A stretch of 64,000 nucleotides of DNA, from positions 124,001 to 188,000 of the forward strand of contig JACRHT010000016.1 in NCBI GenBank assembly GCA_016217545.1, read 5' to 3'. The DNA comes from Opitutia bacterium (GTDB taxonomy: Bacteria; Verrucomicrobiota; Verrucomicrobiia; Opitutales; Opitutaceae). The notes beneath the pieces were generated by a model, which worked only from the letters and a program-made list of their open reading frames with translations, had not been told where the DNA came from and did not search any database. Position numbers and translations under genes: made by a program. Shown piece by piece: positions 48,472 to 57,509 of the stretch (the first letter of the stretch is position 1; every line of letters begins with the position of its first letter).

Positions 48472-49863
48472 TCAGGTCTCGGACACCATCGGCAGCCGGC
48501 CGCCGCTCGCGACGGCATCGCGGCTGCGTTGCGCATGCGGGAGCCACGAGCGCTTCGTCCAGCGGCGCAGCATCATGAGACCACGTGCCCATTCCTCGAC
48601 CGCCATGGCCACCCAGACGCCCACGAGTCCCCAGCCGAATTTCAGGCCGAACAGCCAGCAGAGCGGCACGCTGAAGCACCATTGCGAGAAGACCGCGATC
48701 GAGATCGGGAAACGCGCGTCGCCGGTGGCGCGGAGCGCATTGATGATGACAATATTCAGGACGCGACCTGGCTCGTAGGGGATCGAAATCAGCAGCAGAA
48801 ACGCTCCGCCCGCGACTACCACAGCGTCGTGCGAGAATTGTCCGAGCAGTTGCTTCGCGAAAATCGCCACGAGCACGATCGCCGTGGTCGAGATGGCGAA
48901 ACCGATGCGCACGCTTTTCATCACCTCTCGATAGGCGCCTTCGAAATCGCCCGCGCCGACGAGGCGGCCGATCAGCAGCTCGGTGCCGAGACCGAGCGCG
49001 ATGGAGAAGAGGATCACCAGCAACTGCACCTGCCGGGTGTAGGTCATCATCGCGAGGCTCTCGGAGCCCATGCGGGCGACAAAGCTCGTGATCACCATCA
49101 GCGACACCCAGTAACTCATGTGCTCGCCGGCGGCCGGCAGGCCGATGTGCAGGATGCGCTTGATGCGGTCCATGCTCACATCGACGAAGTCGCGCGCACG
49201 CAGCATGAGCTTCAGGCGGCGATCGAGCAGCACCCAGAGGATGATGCATGCGACAACACGGCTGAAGACGCTCGCGAGCGCCACGCCGGTGACGCCCATC
49301 TTCGGTGCGCCGAAGAGCCCGAAGAGCAGCACGCAGCTGCCACCGATGTTGATCAGATTCTGCAGCGTCGTGACGACCATCGCATCGCGCGTGTGGCCGT
49401 GCGCGCGGAGCGAGGCGCCGAGCGAGACGTTCATCGATTCCATGAACAAGGTTCCGCCCATCAGCGTGAGGAACGGCCGGGCGTGCACCATCAGCTCGTC
49501 GGGCAACTGCATCAGGCGCAGCAGCGGCGTGGCGCACGTGAACGCCACGAGGCTGACGGCGAGACCGATCCAGGTGTTCACCGCGATGGCGGTTGTGACG
49601 ATTTTCTCCGCGCCCTTGGCGTCGCCCGCGCCGACGTGATGCGTGATGACGACGCTTGCGCCGATGCCGATGAAGTTGAAACAAATTAGCGCCAGCACGA
49701 CGAACTGGTTGGCGACACCCAGCGCCGCGACGGCGCCGTCGGACACGTGGCTGACCATGAAGGTGTCCACGACGCCGATGAGTATGCGCAGCGACTGCTC
49801 GATGAAGATCGGCCAGGCGATCTGGAGCAGAGTCGGTGCGGCTTTGGTATTCGACGAGTTCAT
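48472..49863 (-). CDS. MATE family efflux transporter
   Basis: 463 residues with 12 predicted helices in two homologous halves (start of second near 245). FIEQSLRILIGVVDTFMVSH and GVTGVALASVFSRVVACIIL are typical helices. MATE proteins export cationic drugs or secondary metabolites in exchange for H+ or Na+. No linked regulator or drug-resistance gene helps to assign the substrate. ATG 49863. Confidence 0.9.
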   Translation of the reverse strand: MNSSNTKAAPTLLQIAWPIFIEQSLRILIGVVDTFMVSHVSDGAVAALGVANQFVVLALICFNFIGIGASVVITHHVGAGDAKGAEKIVTTAIAVNTWIGLAVSLVAFTCATPLLRLMQLPDELMVHARPFLTLMGGTLFMESMNVSLGASLRAHGHTRDAMVVTTLQNLINIGGSCVLLFGLFGAPKMGVTGVALASVFSRVVACIILWVLLDRRLKLMLRARDFVDVSMDRIKRILHIGLPAAGEHMSYWVSLMVITSFVARMGSESLAMMTYTRQVQLLVILFSIALGLGTELLIGRLVGAGDFEGAYREVMKSVRIGFAISTTAIVLVAIFAKQLLGQFSHDAVVVAGGAFLLLISIPYEPGRVLNIVIINALRATGDARFPISIAVFSQWCFSVPLCWLFGLKFGWGLVGVWVAMAVEEWARGLMMLRRWTKRSWLPHAQRSRDAVASGGRLPMVSET

Positions 49864-49955
49864 CGGGCGGGAGGAACCACAGACAGCCGCCGCCGCGCCA
49901 AGACAAGGCGAATTCCCGTCAAGGAGGAGAGCGTCCGGCCAAAATCGGCGGAGAG

Positions 49956-50039
49956 GTAGGGCGAGTCGTCCCGACGAGCCGCGAAAGGGAAAGAGGCGCG
50001 CGCCGCGGCCGAGCGGCTCGTCGGGACGACTCGCCCTAC
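49956..50039. repeat. Perfect GTAG-headed inverted repeat
   Basis: Two perfect 27-bp arms (49956-49982 and 50013-50039) headed GTAGGGCGAGTCGTCC, with 30 bases between. The right arm supplies, on the minus strand, the TAG stop of the adjacent polymerase subunit gene. It is the largest perfect inverted repeat I see in the window. Confidence 0.9.
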
Positions 50040-51022
50040 CGTCGCGACCAGATCCGCAGCGAGCTGAGGAGGAAATTTTCCAAGGCGGCGGCTTCGTTCA
50101 GATTCAGGCGCAGGAGGCCGACGTCGTGCTCGAGTTGGGCGATGGCGGCGACGGTCGAGCGGCGCGCGGCTTCGTCGCCGGCCGCGAGGCGGGCTAGCGC
50201 GAAATCTCGGGTGGCGTGCTCGAGCTCAGCGAAGAGCTTCAGGCGGATGCCGTTCGTGATTCCCGTCTGGATCGCGTCGACTTCGTCGTCGTCGAGATCG
50301 TCCGGAAGCTTTTCCTTTTGCTGCTTCCACGCCTGCTCGGTGGCGGCGGAGAGCACGGCGTTGAAGCGCGTGGTGAGGCCGTAGACGGAAATCACCTGGT
50401 CGGCCACGGCGCGCTTGTCGGCGGCGCCATCGGCGAGCTTGCCGAGCCAGGCAGCATAGGCGGTGCGCGCTTGCTGCCAGGACGCGATTAAGTCGGGCTC
50501 GCAGCCGGCGAGCGCCTCGGCGCCGGAGTCGGTGAAGCGGAAGTGCAGGCAGCGGCTGCGGATGGTGGCGAGGAGCGAGTAGGGGCGCGTCGTGAGCAGC
50601 AGGATGGCAGTGCTTGCGGGCGGCTCCTCGAGGGTTTTGAGGAAGATGTTGGCCGCGGCGACATTCATGCGGTCGGCCTCGTAGACGACGGCGACCTTGC
50701 GGTGCGAGACCTGCGGCGAGACTTGGATGCGGTTGATCAGGTCGCGCGTGGCGTCGGCACCGATCTGGCGCATCTTGCCGGCGGGGCGGAGAGCGAAAAA
50801 ATCCGGGTGCTGCTTCGGCGCGAAATACTGGCTCGGCGTGCGCGGGTCGTTGAGCAGGCGGTCGGCGATGCCGTGGGCGACGGTGGCGAGCGTGGCGAGG
50901 TTCTCGCCGTGGAGCAGGAGGCTGTTCGCGAGACGGCGGCGCTCGATCGCGCGCTCGATCACGGAGACGGCGGGCGTGCCGGCGAGCGTGTCGGGCCAGG
51001 GAGCTGGAGTTACGGAGGACAG
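50036..51022 (-). CDS. holB: DNA polymerase III delta-prime subunit (HolB-like)
   Basis: About 328 residues, clamp-loader type. The P-loop region is not conserved (LLHGENLATLATV), as expected for delta-prime, and the KVAVVYEADRMNVAAANIFLKTLEEPP block and the following LLTTRPYSLLATIRSRC segment (sensor 1 and SRC motif) are intact. The family N-terminus (PAPWPDTLAGTPAVSVIERA) has no ATG, GTG or TTG ahead of it after the tmk stop; CTG at 51022 is a guess, and GTG at 50962 would trim conserved residues. It is placed after tmk on the same strand, the usual neighbour. Confidence 0.85.
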   Translation of the reverse strand: MSSVTPAPWPDTLAGTPAVSVIERAIERRRLANSLLLHGENLATLATVAHGIADRLLNDPRTPSQYFAPKQHPDFFALRPAGKMRQIGADATRDLINRIQVSPQVSHRKVAVVYEADRMNVAAANIFLKTLEEPPASTAILLLTTRPYSLLATIRSRCLHFRFTDSGAEALAGCEPDLIASWQQARTAYAAWLGKLADGAADKRAVADQVISVYGLTTRFNAVLSAATEQAWKQQKEKLPDDLDDDEVDAIQTGITNGIRLKLFAELEHATRDFALARLAAGDEAARRSTVAAIAQLEHDVGLLRLNLNEAAALENFLLSSLRIWSRR

Positions 51023-51060
51023 GGGACGGAGGCCGGTAGGGAAAGGACCGGTGCGCGGGC

Positions 51061-51723
51061 TCAGGCGGTTTGGAGGTCGAGGAGGCGGAGTTGCACGGCG
51101 CCCCAGATTTGTTCCTCGAGGGCGTTGGGGGCCTGCGTGCCGTCCATGACGACGACGCGTTCGGGCCACTGGCGCGCGAGCAGCAGGTAGCCTTCGCGGA
51201 CCTTGTTGTAGAACTCGATGTTCTCGCGCTCCATGCGGTCGGGCAGGTCGGAGGCGCGCTGGCGGACGCGCTGCAGGCTGACCTCCGTCGGCACGTCGAG
51301 GACGATGGTGAGGTGCGGCATGACGTTGCCGACGGCGAAGCGGTTGATCTGGTTCACCGGATCGGGGGCGAGGTTGCGCGCGACGCCTTGGTAGACGGTC
51401 GAGGAATCGAGGTAGCGGTCGCTCAGCACGACGGCGCCGCGGAGCAGGGCGGGGGCGATGACTTCGCGCACGAGTTGGGCGCGGGCGGCGGTGAAGAGCA
51501 GGAGCTCGGTCTCCGGGCACATCTCGTCGCCGCGATGATTGTGGATGAGAATGTTTCGGATCTGCTCGCCGATCTCGGTGCCGCCGGGCTCGCGCGTGGC
51601 GATGACTTCGCGGCCGAGTTTCTGGAGATGCTCGGCGAGACGCATGATTTGCGTGGACTTGCCGGAGCCTTCGGAGCCCTCGAACGAGATGAGTTTGCCA
51701 GCGAGTTTGGACTTGTTGGGCAT
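51061..51723 (-). CDS. tmk: Thymidylate kinase
   Basis: 220 residues. P-loop FEGSEGSGKSTQ, DR(Y/F) motif in DRYLDSST and the lid segment RASDLPDRMERE identify the dTMP kinase, which makes dTDP for DNA synthesis. The start MPNKSKLAGKLISFEG is at 51723. It is the first gene of a tmk-holB unit, found together in many bacteria. Confidence 0.95.
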   Translation of the reverse strand: MPNKSKLAGKLISFEGSEGSGKSTQIMRLAEHLQKLGREVIATREPGGTEIGEQIRNILIHNHRGDEMCPETELLLFTAARAQLVREVIAPALLRGAVVLSDRYLDSSTVYQGVARNLAPDPVNQINRFAVGNVMPHLTIVLDVPTEVSLQRVRQRASDLPDRMERENIEFYNKVREGYLLLARQWPERVVVMDGTQAPNALEEQIWGAVQLRLLDLQTA

Positions 51724-51845
51724 GGGAATGCGGGAGGTGGGAAAACGAAACGCGCGCGAGCGATTGGCGGCAACCGTTTTTCCGCGCGGCCGCGGGAGGA
51801 AACCCCTTGATTGCGCCGGACAATCGCGCCAACACTCGGCGCGTC

Positions 51846-52553
51846 ATGCTCAGCCCTGTCTCGGCGCCGCTTTTTCTCGCCACCACCAACATCGTCGAAG
51901 TCTTCGCCCGCTGCGATCCGGTCGGCCAAGTCATCACCACCATCCTGCTGATCTTCAGCGTCGTCGCCTGGTCGGTGATGCTCGGCAAGAACTCCGAGCT
52001 GAACAAACTGCGCGCGCGCAACTACCAGTTCGAACAACGCCTGCGCGAGGAGCGCAAGCTGCTCGATCTGCCGGAGTCGTTCCGCAACATGCGCTCGATT
52101 CCCTACGCCGATCTTTTCGCCGATGCCTCGGAATCCTACTGGCGCGCCGCCGCGATCGGCAAGGAGAAGGGCGACGACTCGCTGCACGCGCGCCTCGAAC
52201 ACGCCGAAAACGCCATTTCCCGCGCGCTCGCGCGGCAAGTGCTCCGCTACGAGGAGAGCATGGTGTGGCTCGCGACGATGGTGACGGTCGCGCCGTTCAT
52301 GGGCCTGCTCGGCACGGTGTGGGGCGTCATGGAGGCGTTCAGCGCCGTGTCGGTGATGCAGACGGCGAGCATCCAGACGCTCGCGCCGGGCGTCTCGGCG
52401 GCGTTGCTCACGACGATCGCCGGCCTCGTGGTCGCGATTCCGTCCGTCGTCGGCTACAACGTCCTGTTGAACAAAACCAAGACGCTCACGACCGAGATCG
52501 AGAACTACGCGAGCACGCTCGCGGACCGCATCGAATTGGAGATGCAGAAATAA
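51846..52553 (+). CDS. MotA/TolQ/ExbB-type proton channel protein
   Basis: 235 residues. Three membrane helices (first near 22-42, TTILLIFSVVAWSVML; the others at 135-160 and 185-210), with the conserved GLLGTVWGVMEAFSAVS block. ExbB/TolQ proteins form the proton channel that powers TonB or TolA. ATG 51846 fits the family; the frame opens at 51807. It is 12 bases upstream of the exbD-like gene. No flagellar genes are near, so ExbB or TolQ is more likely than MotA. Confidence 0.9.
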   Translation: MLSPVSAPLFLATTNIVEVFARCDPVGQVITTILLIFSVVAWSVMLGKNSELNKLRARNYQFEQRLREERKLLDLPESFRNMRSIPYADLFADASESYWRAAAIGKEKGDDSLHARLEHAENAISRALARQVLRYEESMVWLATMVTVAPFMGLLGTVWGVMEAFSAVSVMQTASIQTLAPGVSAALLTTIAGLVVAIPSVVGYNVLLNKTKTLTTEIENYASTLADRIELEMQK

Positions 52554-52565
52554 GGAGCCGTCACC

Positions 52566-52991
52566 ATGGCCCGCACTTTCCGCCGCGCGCGCGCCGCGCA
52601 TCCGATCTCGGAGCTGAACGTCACCAACCTCATCGATTTGGCGTTCACGCTTCTGATCATCTTCATGATCTCGACGCCGCTGATCCAGTCGGAACAGACG
52701 GTCCCGGTCAATTTGCCCGTCGAATCGAAGAGCGAGCAATCGCGTCCGGACAAAGACACGCGTTTCGAGACGATCAGCATCAAGGCCGACGGCACGTGCA
52801 CGCTCGGCAGCAAGCTGGTGCCGATTGCGAATCTGAAGAAGGCCCTCGCGACCTACGCCGCCGAGGCGAAGCCGCCGGTCTTCCGCATCCGCATGGACCA
52901 GAAGGCGACGGCGCAGCACTTCATCAGCGTCATGGACGCCCTGAAGCAGAACGGTCTCTCCAAGGTCACTTTCGACACGCAGACTCCCTGA
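52566..52991 (+). CDS. ExbD/TolR-type protein
   Basis: 141 residues with one N-terminal helix that carries the essential Asp (NLIDLAFTLLIIFMISTPL), then a periplasmic domain. An AAGGAG ribosome-binding site at 52552-52557 precedes the ATG by eight bases. It completes the ExbB/ExbD or TolQ/TolR stator. The gene following six bases later is the TonB/TolA-like partner, so the complex appears encoded as one operon. Confidence 0.92.
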   Translation: MARTFRRARAAHPISELNVTNLIDLAFTLLIIFMISTPLIQSEQTVPVNLPVESKSEQSRPDKDTRFETISIKADGTCTLGSKLVPIANLKKALATYAAEAKPPVFRIRMDQKATAQHFISVMDALKQNGLSKVTFDTQTP

Positions 52992-52997
52992 GCGCCG

Positions 52998-53915
52998 ATG
53001 CGCGCGAATTCCCCCAGCGCCTATTTTGCTTCGTTGATGCTGCACGCCGCGGTGGCAGCGATCATCGCGGGACTTTCGCTCTACATCGCGCAGGTGCAAT
53101 CGCAGCAGCGGCCGCCGGTGATTTTCGATCTCGTCGCCGGTCCGCCCACGGCGCCGGACGAACTGGTCGCCGCCAAACTCGGCAACACGCTCATGGCGCC
53201 CAAAATCACGCCGCCGGCGGATGCGCCTGTGCGCCAGCCGGAAGTCGCGCCGCAGCCCGATCCGGTCGTCGAGACGGTGAAAACTCCGCCTCCCGAGGAC
53301 GTCATTCCCACGCCGCCGAAGGAGACGCCTAAGCCGAAACAAAAGGTCAAGGACGTGCCGAAGCCGAAGGAGCCGTTGACGAAGGAAGCGAAGGCGGTCG
53401 TCGACAAGATGAAGAACAAGCAACTCGTCTCGTATCTGAACGAGAAGAGGAAGATCGACCGCGAGATCGCGAAGCAGGAGGCCGCGCGCAAAGCCGCCGA
53501 AGCTCGCGCCGCGAAGGCGAACGCCGGCGTCAAGGGCGTCGACGTTGAAGGCATCAAGGAAGGCGTGCTCGGTGGCTCGACCGCGAACAAGCGCGGCGGC
53601 GGGGGCGGCAAAGCGCTCTCACGCGAGGAGGCGGACGAACTTTTGGTCTACCAGACGCTGCTGAAGAATGAGCTGAAGCCGATCTTCGATGAACTGAAGC
53701 CCACTGGCGTCTCGGACTCGCTCACCGCGGACATCTCCTTTCTGATGACTGCTAACGGGGAGTTCGGCAACGTGCGCGTCGCGCGATCGTCGGGCAACGC
53801 GGAGTTCGATCAGGCGGCGTTGGCGTCCTTCAAGAAGCTCGCATGGGGCAAACGCCGGCCAGACGGCAAGACGAGCACCTGGGTGCTGACGTTCCGCATG
53901 CGCGACGTCGATTGA
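52998..53915 (+). CDS. TonB/TolA-like periplasm-spanning protein
   Basis: 305 residues. Membrane helix at about 12-34 (SLMLHAAVAAIIAGLSLYIA), then a Pro/Lys-rich and a helical Lys/Ala-rich linker (RKIDREIAKQEAARKAAEA), then a C-terminal TonB-type fold (LMTANGEFGNVRVARSSGN). The helical Ala/Lys region recalls TolA more than TonB. The operon may therefore be TolQRA-like, but tolB and pal are not visible. Transcription ends at the terminator that follows. Confidence 0.88.
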   Translation: MRANSPSAYFASLMLHAAVAAIIAGLSLYIAQVQSQQRPPVIFDLVAGPPTAPDELVAAKLGNTLMAPKITPPADAPVRQPEVAPQPDPVVETVKTPPPEDVIPTPPKETPKPKQKVKDVPKPKEPLTKEAKAVVDKMKNKQLVSYLNEKRKIDREIAKQEAARKAAEARAAKANAGVKGVDVEGIKEGVLGGSTANKRGGGGGKALSREEADELLVYQTLLKNELKPIFDELKPTGVSDSLTADISFLMTANGEFGNVRVARSSGNAEFDQAALASFKKLAWGKRRPDGKTSTWVLTFRMRDVD

Positions 53916-53944
53916 CCGACCCGGCGTAACGCACTGGAGAAAAG

Positions 53945-53980
53945 AAAAAACCGCCGGATCGCTCCGGCGGTTTTTCGTTT
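53945..53980. terminator. Bidirectional rho-independent terminator
   Basis: An 8-bp stem CCGCCGGA/TCCGGCGG with a TCGC loop, preceded by AAAGAAAAAA and followed by TTTTTCGTTT. It ends the ExbB-ExbD-TonB operon on the plus strand and, on the minus strand, follows the tRNA gene. Confidence 0.92.
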
Positions 53981-53984
53981 AAAG

Positions 53985-54060
53985 TGGTGGACCCGATCAG
54001 ATTCGAACTGACGACCTCCTCAATGCCATTGAGGCGCTCTGCCAACTGAGCTACGAGCCC
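53985..54060 (-). tRNA. tRNA-Ala (anticodon GGC)
   Basis: 76 bases including the encoded CCA. The anticodon stem CCTCA/TGAGG encloses the loop ATGGCAT, giving anticodon GGC. The acceptor stem contains the G3-U70 pair that identifies alanine tRNA. D-arm GCTCAGTTGGCAGAGC and T-arm GTTCGAATC are standard. The gene reads leftwards into the terminator. Confidence 0.97.
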
Positions 54061-54135
54061 ACAAAGAACTGCGGAGGGCCAAAAAGCGGAGTTTGCCGGG
54101 CGAATGCAAGGCCTTTTTGAACGAGATGCCGAAAC

Positions 54136-54945
54136 TTAGTTCGGACCGTGGAAAACCAGCGGTGGGGGCGGCTGGGAAGGGTCGTCGGGGTTCGCCGCGG
54201 CCGCCGCTTGGGCCGCCGCCATGCGCTGGGTCCACTCCGCCCAGTAGGCCGCCTCGCGTTCGCGGCGCAGCAACTGGCGGTATTCCGCGTCACCCGCAAA
54301 GAAGATGAAAATGAACAGCACCGACAGCAGATACCAGTGAAGGAAATACGCCGCCGCCAACGCGAGCAACGGCGCGGCGATCTTCCCGATGAGAACGGCG
54401 CGGCGAGTGGCCTTGAGGTAATCCATCTTGCGGGCCAGCAACGCGCGGAGGATGCGCCCGCCGTCCATCGGGAACACCGGCAGCAAGTTGAACGTCCCCA
54501 TCACCAGATTGCCGAGCGCGAGCTGGATGAGCGTCATTTGCGAACCGTAGGCGGGCACCGCCTGCTCCGACCAGAGGTCGCGCCACACCAGCGGCAGCAA
54601 GACGGCCACGAGCACGAAGTTCACCGCCGGGCCCGCGACGGTGATGAGCAACTCCGCGCGCGGCCGGCGCGGGATGCGGTCGAACTCCGCCATGCCTCCG
54701 ATCGGCATCAGCAGGATGCGCGGGACGTGGACGCCGTAGCGCCGGGCGGTCAGCGAGTGGCCTAATTCGTGCAGCACCACGCAACCGAAGAACAATGTCA
54801 CCACGAGCAAACTCCACAGCGCGCCTGTCGCGCCCGCATCCATCCAGCCTTCCCAACCGAAGTAGGCCAGCAGCAGCAAAAAGCTCACGTGGATCGCGAG
54901 CTGTATGCCAAAGATGCGGAACAGATTAATTGACCACCCTAACAT
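54136..54945 (-). CDS. Site-2 protease family (M50) membrane metalloprotease
   Basis: 269 residues, several helices. The active site HELGH lies in VVLHELGHSLTARRYGV, with the third ligand in NLLPVFPMDGGRILRALLAR. The short C-terminal tail is helical and Ala-rich; there are no zinc ribbons or PDZ domain, unlike the copy at 6845. The start MLGWSINLFRIFGIQLAIH is a typical first membrane segment. It is divergent from the NtrC-like gene at 54991, with 45 bases between. Confidence 0.9.
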   Translation of the reverse strand: MLGWSINLFRIFGIQLAIHVSFLLLLAYFGWEGWMDAGATGALWSLLVVTLFFGCVVLHELGHSLTARRYGVHVPRILLMPIGGMAEFDRIPRRPRAELLITVAGPAVNFVLVAVLLPLVWRDLWSEQAVPAYGSQMTLIQLALGNLVMGTFNLLPVFPMDGGRILRALLARKMDYLKATRRAVLIGKIAAPLLALAAAYFLHWYLLSVLFIFIFFAGDAEYRQLLRREREAAYWAEWTQRMAAAQAAAAANPDDPSQPPPPLVFHGPN

Positions 54946-54990
54946 CGGCCCTAAGTAGAACCATCGCTCTCGAAAGCGCTAATACAATCC

Positions 54991-56424
54991 ATGTCCACCG
55001 ACGCTCCGGCACCCACCATTCTCGTCATCGATGATGACACCGAGGTGCGCTACTCGCTCAACCGCGTGCTCAGTTCCCAACGCTACCGCGTGCAAGAGGC
55101 CGCGAGCGGCGAGGAGGGCGTGGCGGCGGTCAAGAAACAGGCGCCCGACGTCGTGTTGCTCGACAACCGCATGACCGGCATGACCGGCCTCGAGACGCTG
55201 CAGCACATCCGCGCCGCGAGCCCGCGGCAGCTGGTGATTTTCATGACGGCCTACGGCACCGCGCAGACGGCGATCGAGGCGATGAAATACGGTGCCTACG
55301 ACTACGTGGTGAAGCCGTTCGATCCGCCGAAATTGCTCGCGCTGGTCGAGAGCGCTTTGCGCACGCAGGCCGACAGCAAGTCCGCCAGCAGCTACCAGCC
55401 GGTGGTCAATTCCGACGAGCACAAGGAAGGCATCGTCGGCACCTCGCCCGCGATGCAGGAAGTCTTCAAGGCGATCGGCCAATTCGCCGCCTCCGACGCC
55501 TCGGTGATGATCACGGGCGAGTCCGGCACCGGCAAGGAGCTCGTCGCGCGCGCCATCCATCGCCACAGCCACCGCTCCGCCAAGGCGTTCGTCGCGGTCA
55601 ACTGCGCCGCGATTCCGGAAAACCTGATCGAGAGCGAACTCTTCGGCCACGAGCGCGGCTCGTTCACTGGCGCCACCGCGCAGCGCCTCGGCAAGTTCGA
55701 ACTCTGCGACGGCGGCACGATCTTCCTCGACGAAATCGGCGACATGACGCCGACGACGCAGACGAAGATTCTCCGCGTGCTCCAGGAAGGCGAGATTCAG
55801 CGCGTGGGCGGCGTCGAGACGATCAAGGTCAACGTGCGTGTCGTTGCTGCGACGAACAAGAATCTCGAGGTGCTCGTGAAGGAGAAGAAATTCCGCGAGG
55901 ACCTCTACTACCGGCTCAACGTCGTCCGCGTGAAGCTTCCGCCGCTGCGCAAGCGCGTCGAGGACGTGCCGCAGATCGTCGATTTTTTCCTCCAAGGCCT
56001 CTTCAAAGCGAAGAAGACGAAGGTCCGCAAAGTCTCGCCGGAGGCGCTCGCGCTGTTCTGCCGCTATCGCTGGCCCGGCAACGTGCGCGAACTTGAGAAC
56101 GTCGTCTACCGCAGCGCCGTGGCGGCGACCGGCGACGCCATCCTGCCGCGCGATTTGCCCGACGAAGTTCGCCAAGCCGGCGAACAGGAGGACGTCGCGC
56201 TCGCCGCCGACAGTTCGACCGGCGCACCCGTAGCGTCAGTCGCACCGGCAGCACCACTCGCGAGCACCGCCGACTCAGTCGAGGAACTCGCTGCCCGCCT
56301 GCTCGCCGCGATCGCAGCCGCGCACCCGGGCAACGAGCGCGCAGCACTCGCGCAGCTGCTCGGCGACAAATTGCCGGCCCCTGAAGCGCTCGCGCCGAAG
56401 AAGCGCGCGGCCAAGAAACACTGA
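54991..56424 (+). CDS. NtrC-family sigma-54 response regulator lacking a visible HTH domain
   Basis: 477 residues. Receiver domain with phospho-acceptor Asp at about 58 ([11 protein letters not shown]) and the conserved KPF, then an AAA+ domain with [14 protein letters not shown] (in place of the commoner GAFTGA) and the sigma-54 contact loop region. After the AAA+ domain there is an Ala/Pro-rich stretch of about 95 residues ending in a basic KKRAAKKH, and I see no Fis-type helix-turn-helix. It should activate sigma-54 promoters when phosphorylated. The partner histidine kinase is not in the window. It converges with galE. Confidence 0.9.
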   Translation: MSTDAPAPTILVIDDDTEVRYSLNRVLSSQRYRVQEAASGEEGVAAVKKQAPDVVLLDNRMTGMTGLETLQHIRAASPRQLVIFMTAYGTAQTAIEAMKYGAYDYVVKPFDPPKLLALVESALRTQADSKSASSYQPVVNSDEHKEGIVGTSPAMQEVFKAIGQFAASDASVMITGESGTGKELVARAIHRHSHRSAKAFVAVNCAAIPENLIESELFGHERGSFTGATAQRLGKFELCDGGTIFLDEIGDMTPTTQTKILRVLQEGEIQRVGGVETIKVNVRVVAATNKNLEVLVKEKKFREDLYYRLNVVRVKLPPLRKRVEDVPQIVDFFLQGLFKAKKTKVRKVSPEALALFCRYRWPGNVRELENVVYRSAVAATGDAILPRDLPDEVRQAGEQEDVALAADSSTGAPVASVAPAAPLASTADSVEELAARLLAAIAAAHPGNERAALAQLLGDKLPAPEALAPKKRAAKKH

Positions 56425-56439
56425 TCCGCGCTGGCGGGG

Positions 56440-57435
56440 CTACTTGCGGTCGCCGTAGCCTTTGGGGCGGGCCCTATGCCAGCGCCACGCGGTCTCGACG
56501 ATCGGTTCGATGTGCGTGTATTTCGGCGTCCAGCTGAGTTCGGTCTTCGCCTTGGTGGCGTCCGCGTAGAGCGCCGGCGGATCGCCCGCGCGGCGCGGCG
56601 CGTAGGTGACGGGGACCTTGAGCCCGCTGACTTTTTCGACGGCCTTGATGACTTCGAGCACGGACGTCGGCGTGCCGGTGCCGAGGTTGTAGAAGAGTTT
56701 CGTGCCCGGCGTGCCAAGTTTGTCGAACGCGGCGATGTGCGCGCGGCTGAGATCGTCGACGTGGACGTAGTCGCGCAGGCAAGTGCCGTCGGGCGTCGGG
56801 TAATCCGTGCCGAAAACCTGCAGGGCAGGGCAAAGCCCTTGCGCGGCGCGGATCGACACGGGAATGAGGTGTGTCTCGGGATCGTGGTCCTCGCCGATTG
56901 CGCCGTCCTCGGATGCGCCGGCGGCATTGAAGTAGCGGAACGCGGCGAAACTCACGCCGTGTGAGCGGGCGAGCGCCTTGAGCAGGTTTTCGAGATCGAG
57001 CTTGGTCTGGCCGTAGGGATTGATCGGCGCCTGCGGCAAATCCTCGGTGATCGGCATGCGCTGCGGGATGCCGTAGGTCGCGCACGTGGAAGAGAAGACA
57101 AATTTCCGCACCCCGCGCTTGAGCATCGTCTCCAACAACGTGAGCGGGGCGGCGACGTTGTTGCGGTAATATTTGATCGGATCGGTGACGGACTCACCGA
57201 CGTAACAGTAGGCGGCGAAGTGCATCACGAGATCGATCGCATGCGCGTCGAACACGCGATCGATCGCGGCAGCGTCGCCGAAGTTCACGTCGTAGAACGG
57301 CACGTCGGGCGCGACCGCCGCGCGATGACCGTAGACGAGATTATCGACCACGACGGGTTGATGGCCGGCGGCTTGGAGCTGGCGCACGCAGTGACTGCCG
57401 ATGTAACCGGCTCCGCCGGCGACGAGCACTTTCAT
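56440..57435 (-). CDS. galE: UDP-glucose 4-epimerase
   Basis: 331 residues of an extended SDR. The Rossmann start is MKVLVAGGAGYIGSHCVRQL, and the catalytic YGQTK and INPYGQT region and the GTDYPTPDGTCLRDYVHV segment are specific to GalE. It interconverts UDP-glucose and UDP-galactose for polysaccharide and galactose metabolism. It is divergent from the ketosynthase gene, 74 bases away. Confidence 0.94.
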   Translation of the reverse strand: MKVLVAGGAGYIGSHCVRQLQAAGHQPVVVDNLVYGHRAAVAPDVPFYDVNFGDAAAIDRVFDAHAIDLVMHFAAYCYVGESVTDPIKYYRNNVAAPLTLLETMLKRGVRKFVFSSTCATYGIPQRMPITEDLPQAPINPYGQTKLDLENLLKALARSHGVSFAAFRYFNAAGASEDGAIGEDHDPETHLIPVSIRAAQGLCPALQVFGTDYPTPDGTCLRDYVHVDDLSRAHIAAFDKLGTPGTKLFYNLGTGTPTSVLEVIKAVEKVSGLKVPVTYAPRRAGDPPALYADATKAKTELSWTPKYTHIEPIVETAWRWHRARPKGYGDRK

Positions 57436-57509
57436 AGGGCAGACAAAGTTCTATTGAGGTTGCTTTCGCAGTGGCTAGGCAATTCCGTGTCCATTTTCCC
57501 GCCCGCCAC

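Noticed and set aside
51846-53915. Flagellar MotA/MotB stator
   Set aside because: The second gene is ExbD/TolR-like without a MotB peptidoglycan-binding domain, and a TonB/TolA-like gene follows.
53985-54060. tRNA-Ala as an integration site
   Set aside because: Neighbours on both sides have normal composition and host functions, and no repeat of the tRNA 3-prime end is seen.
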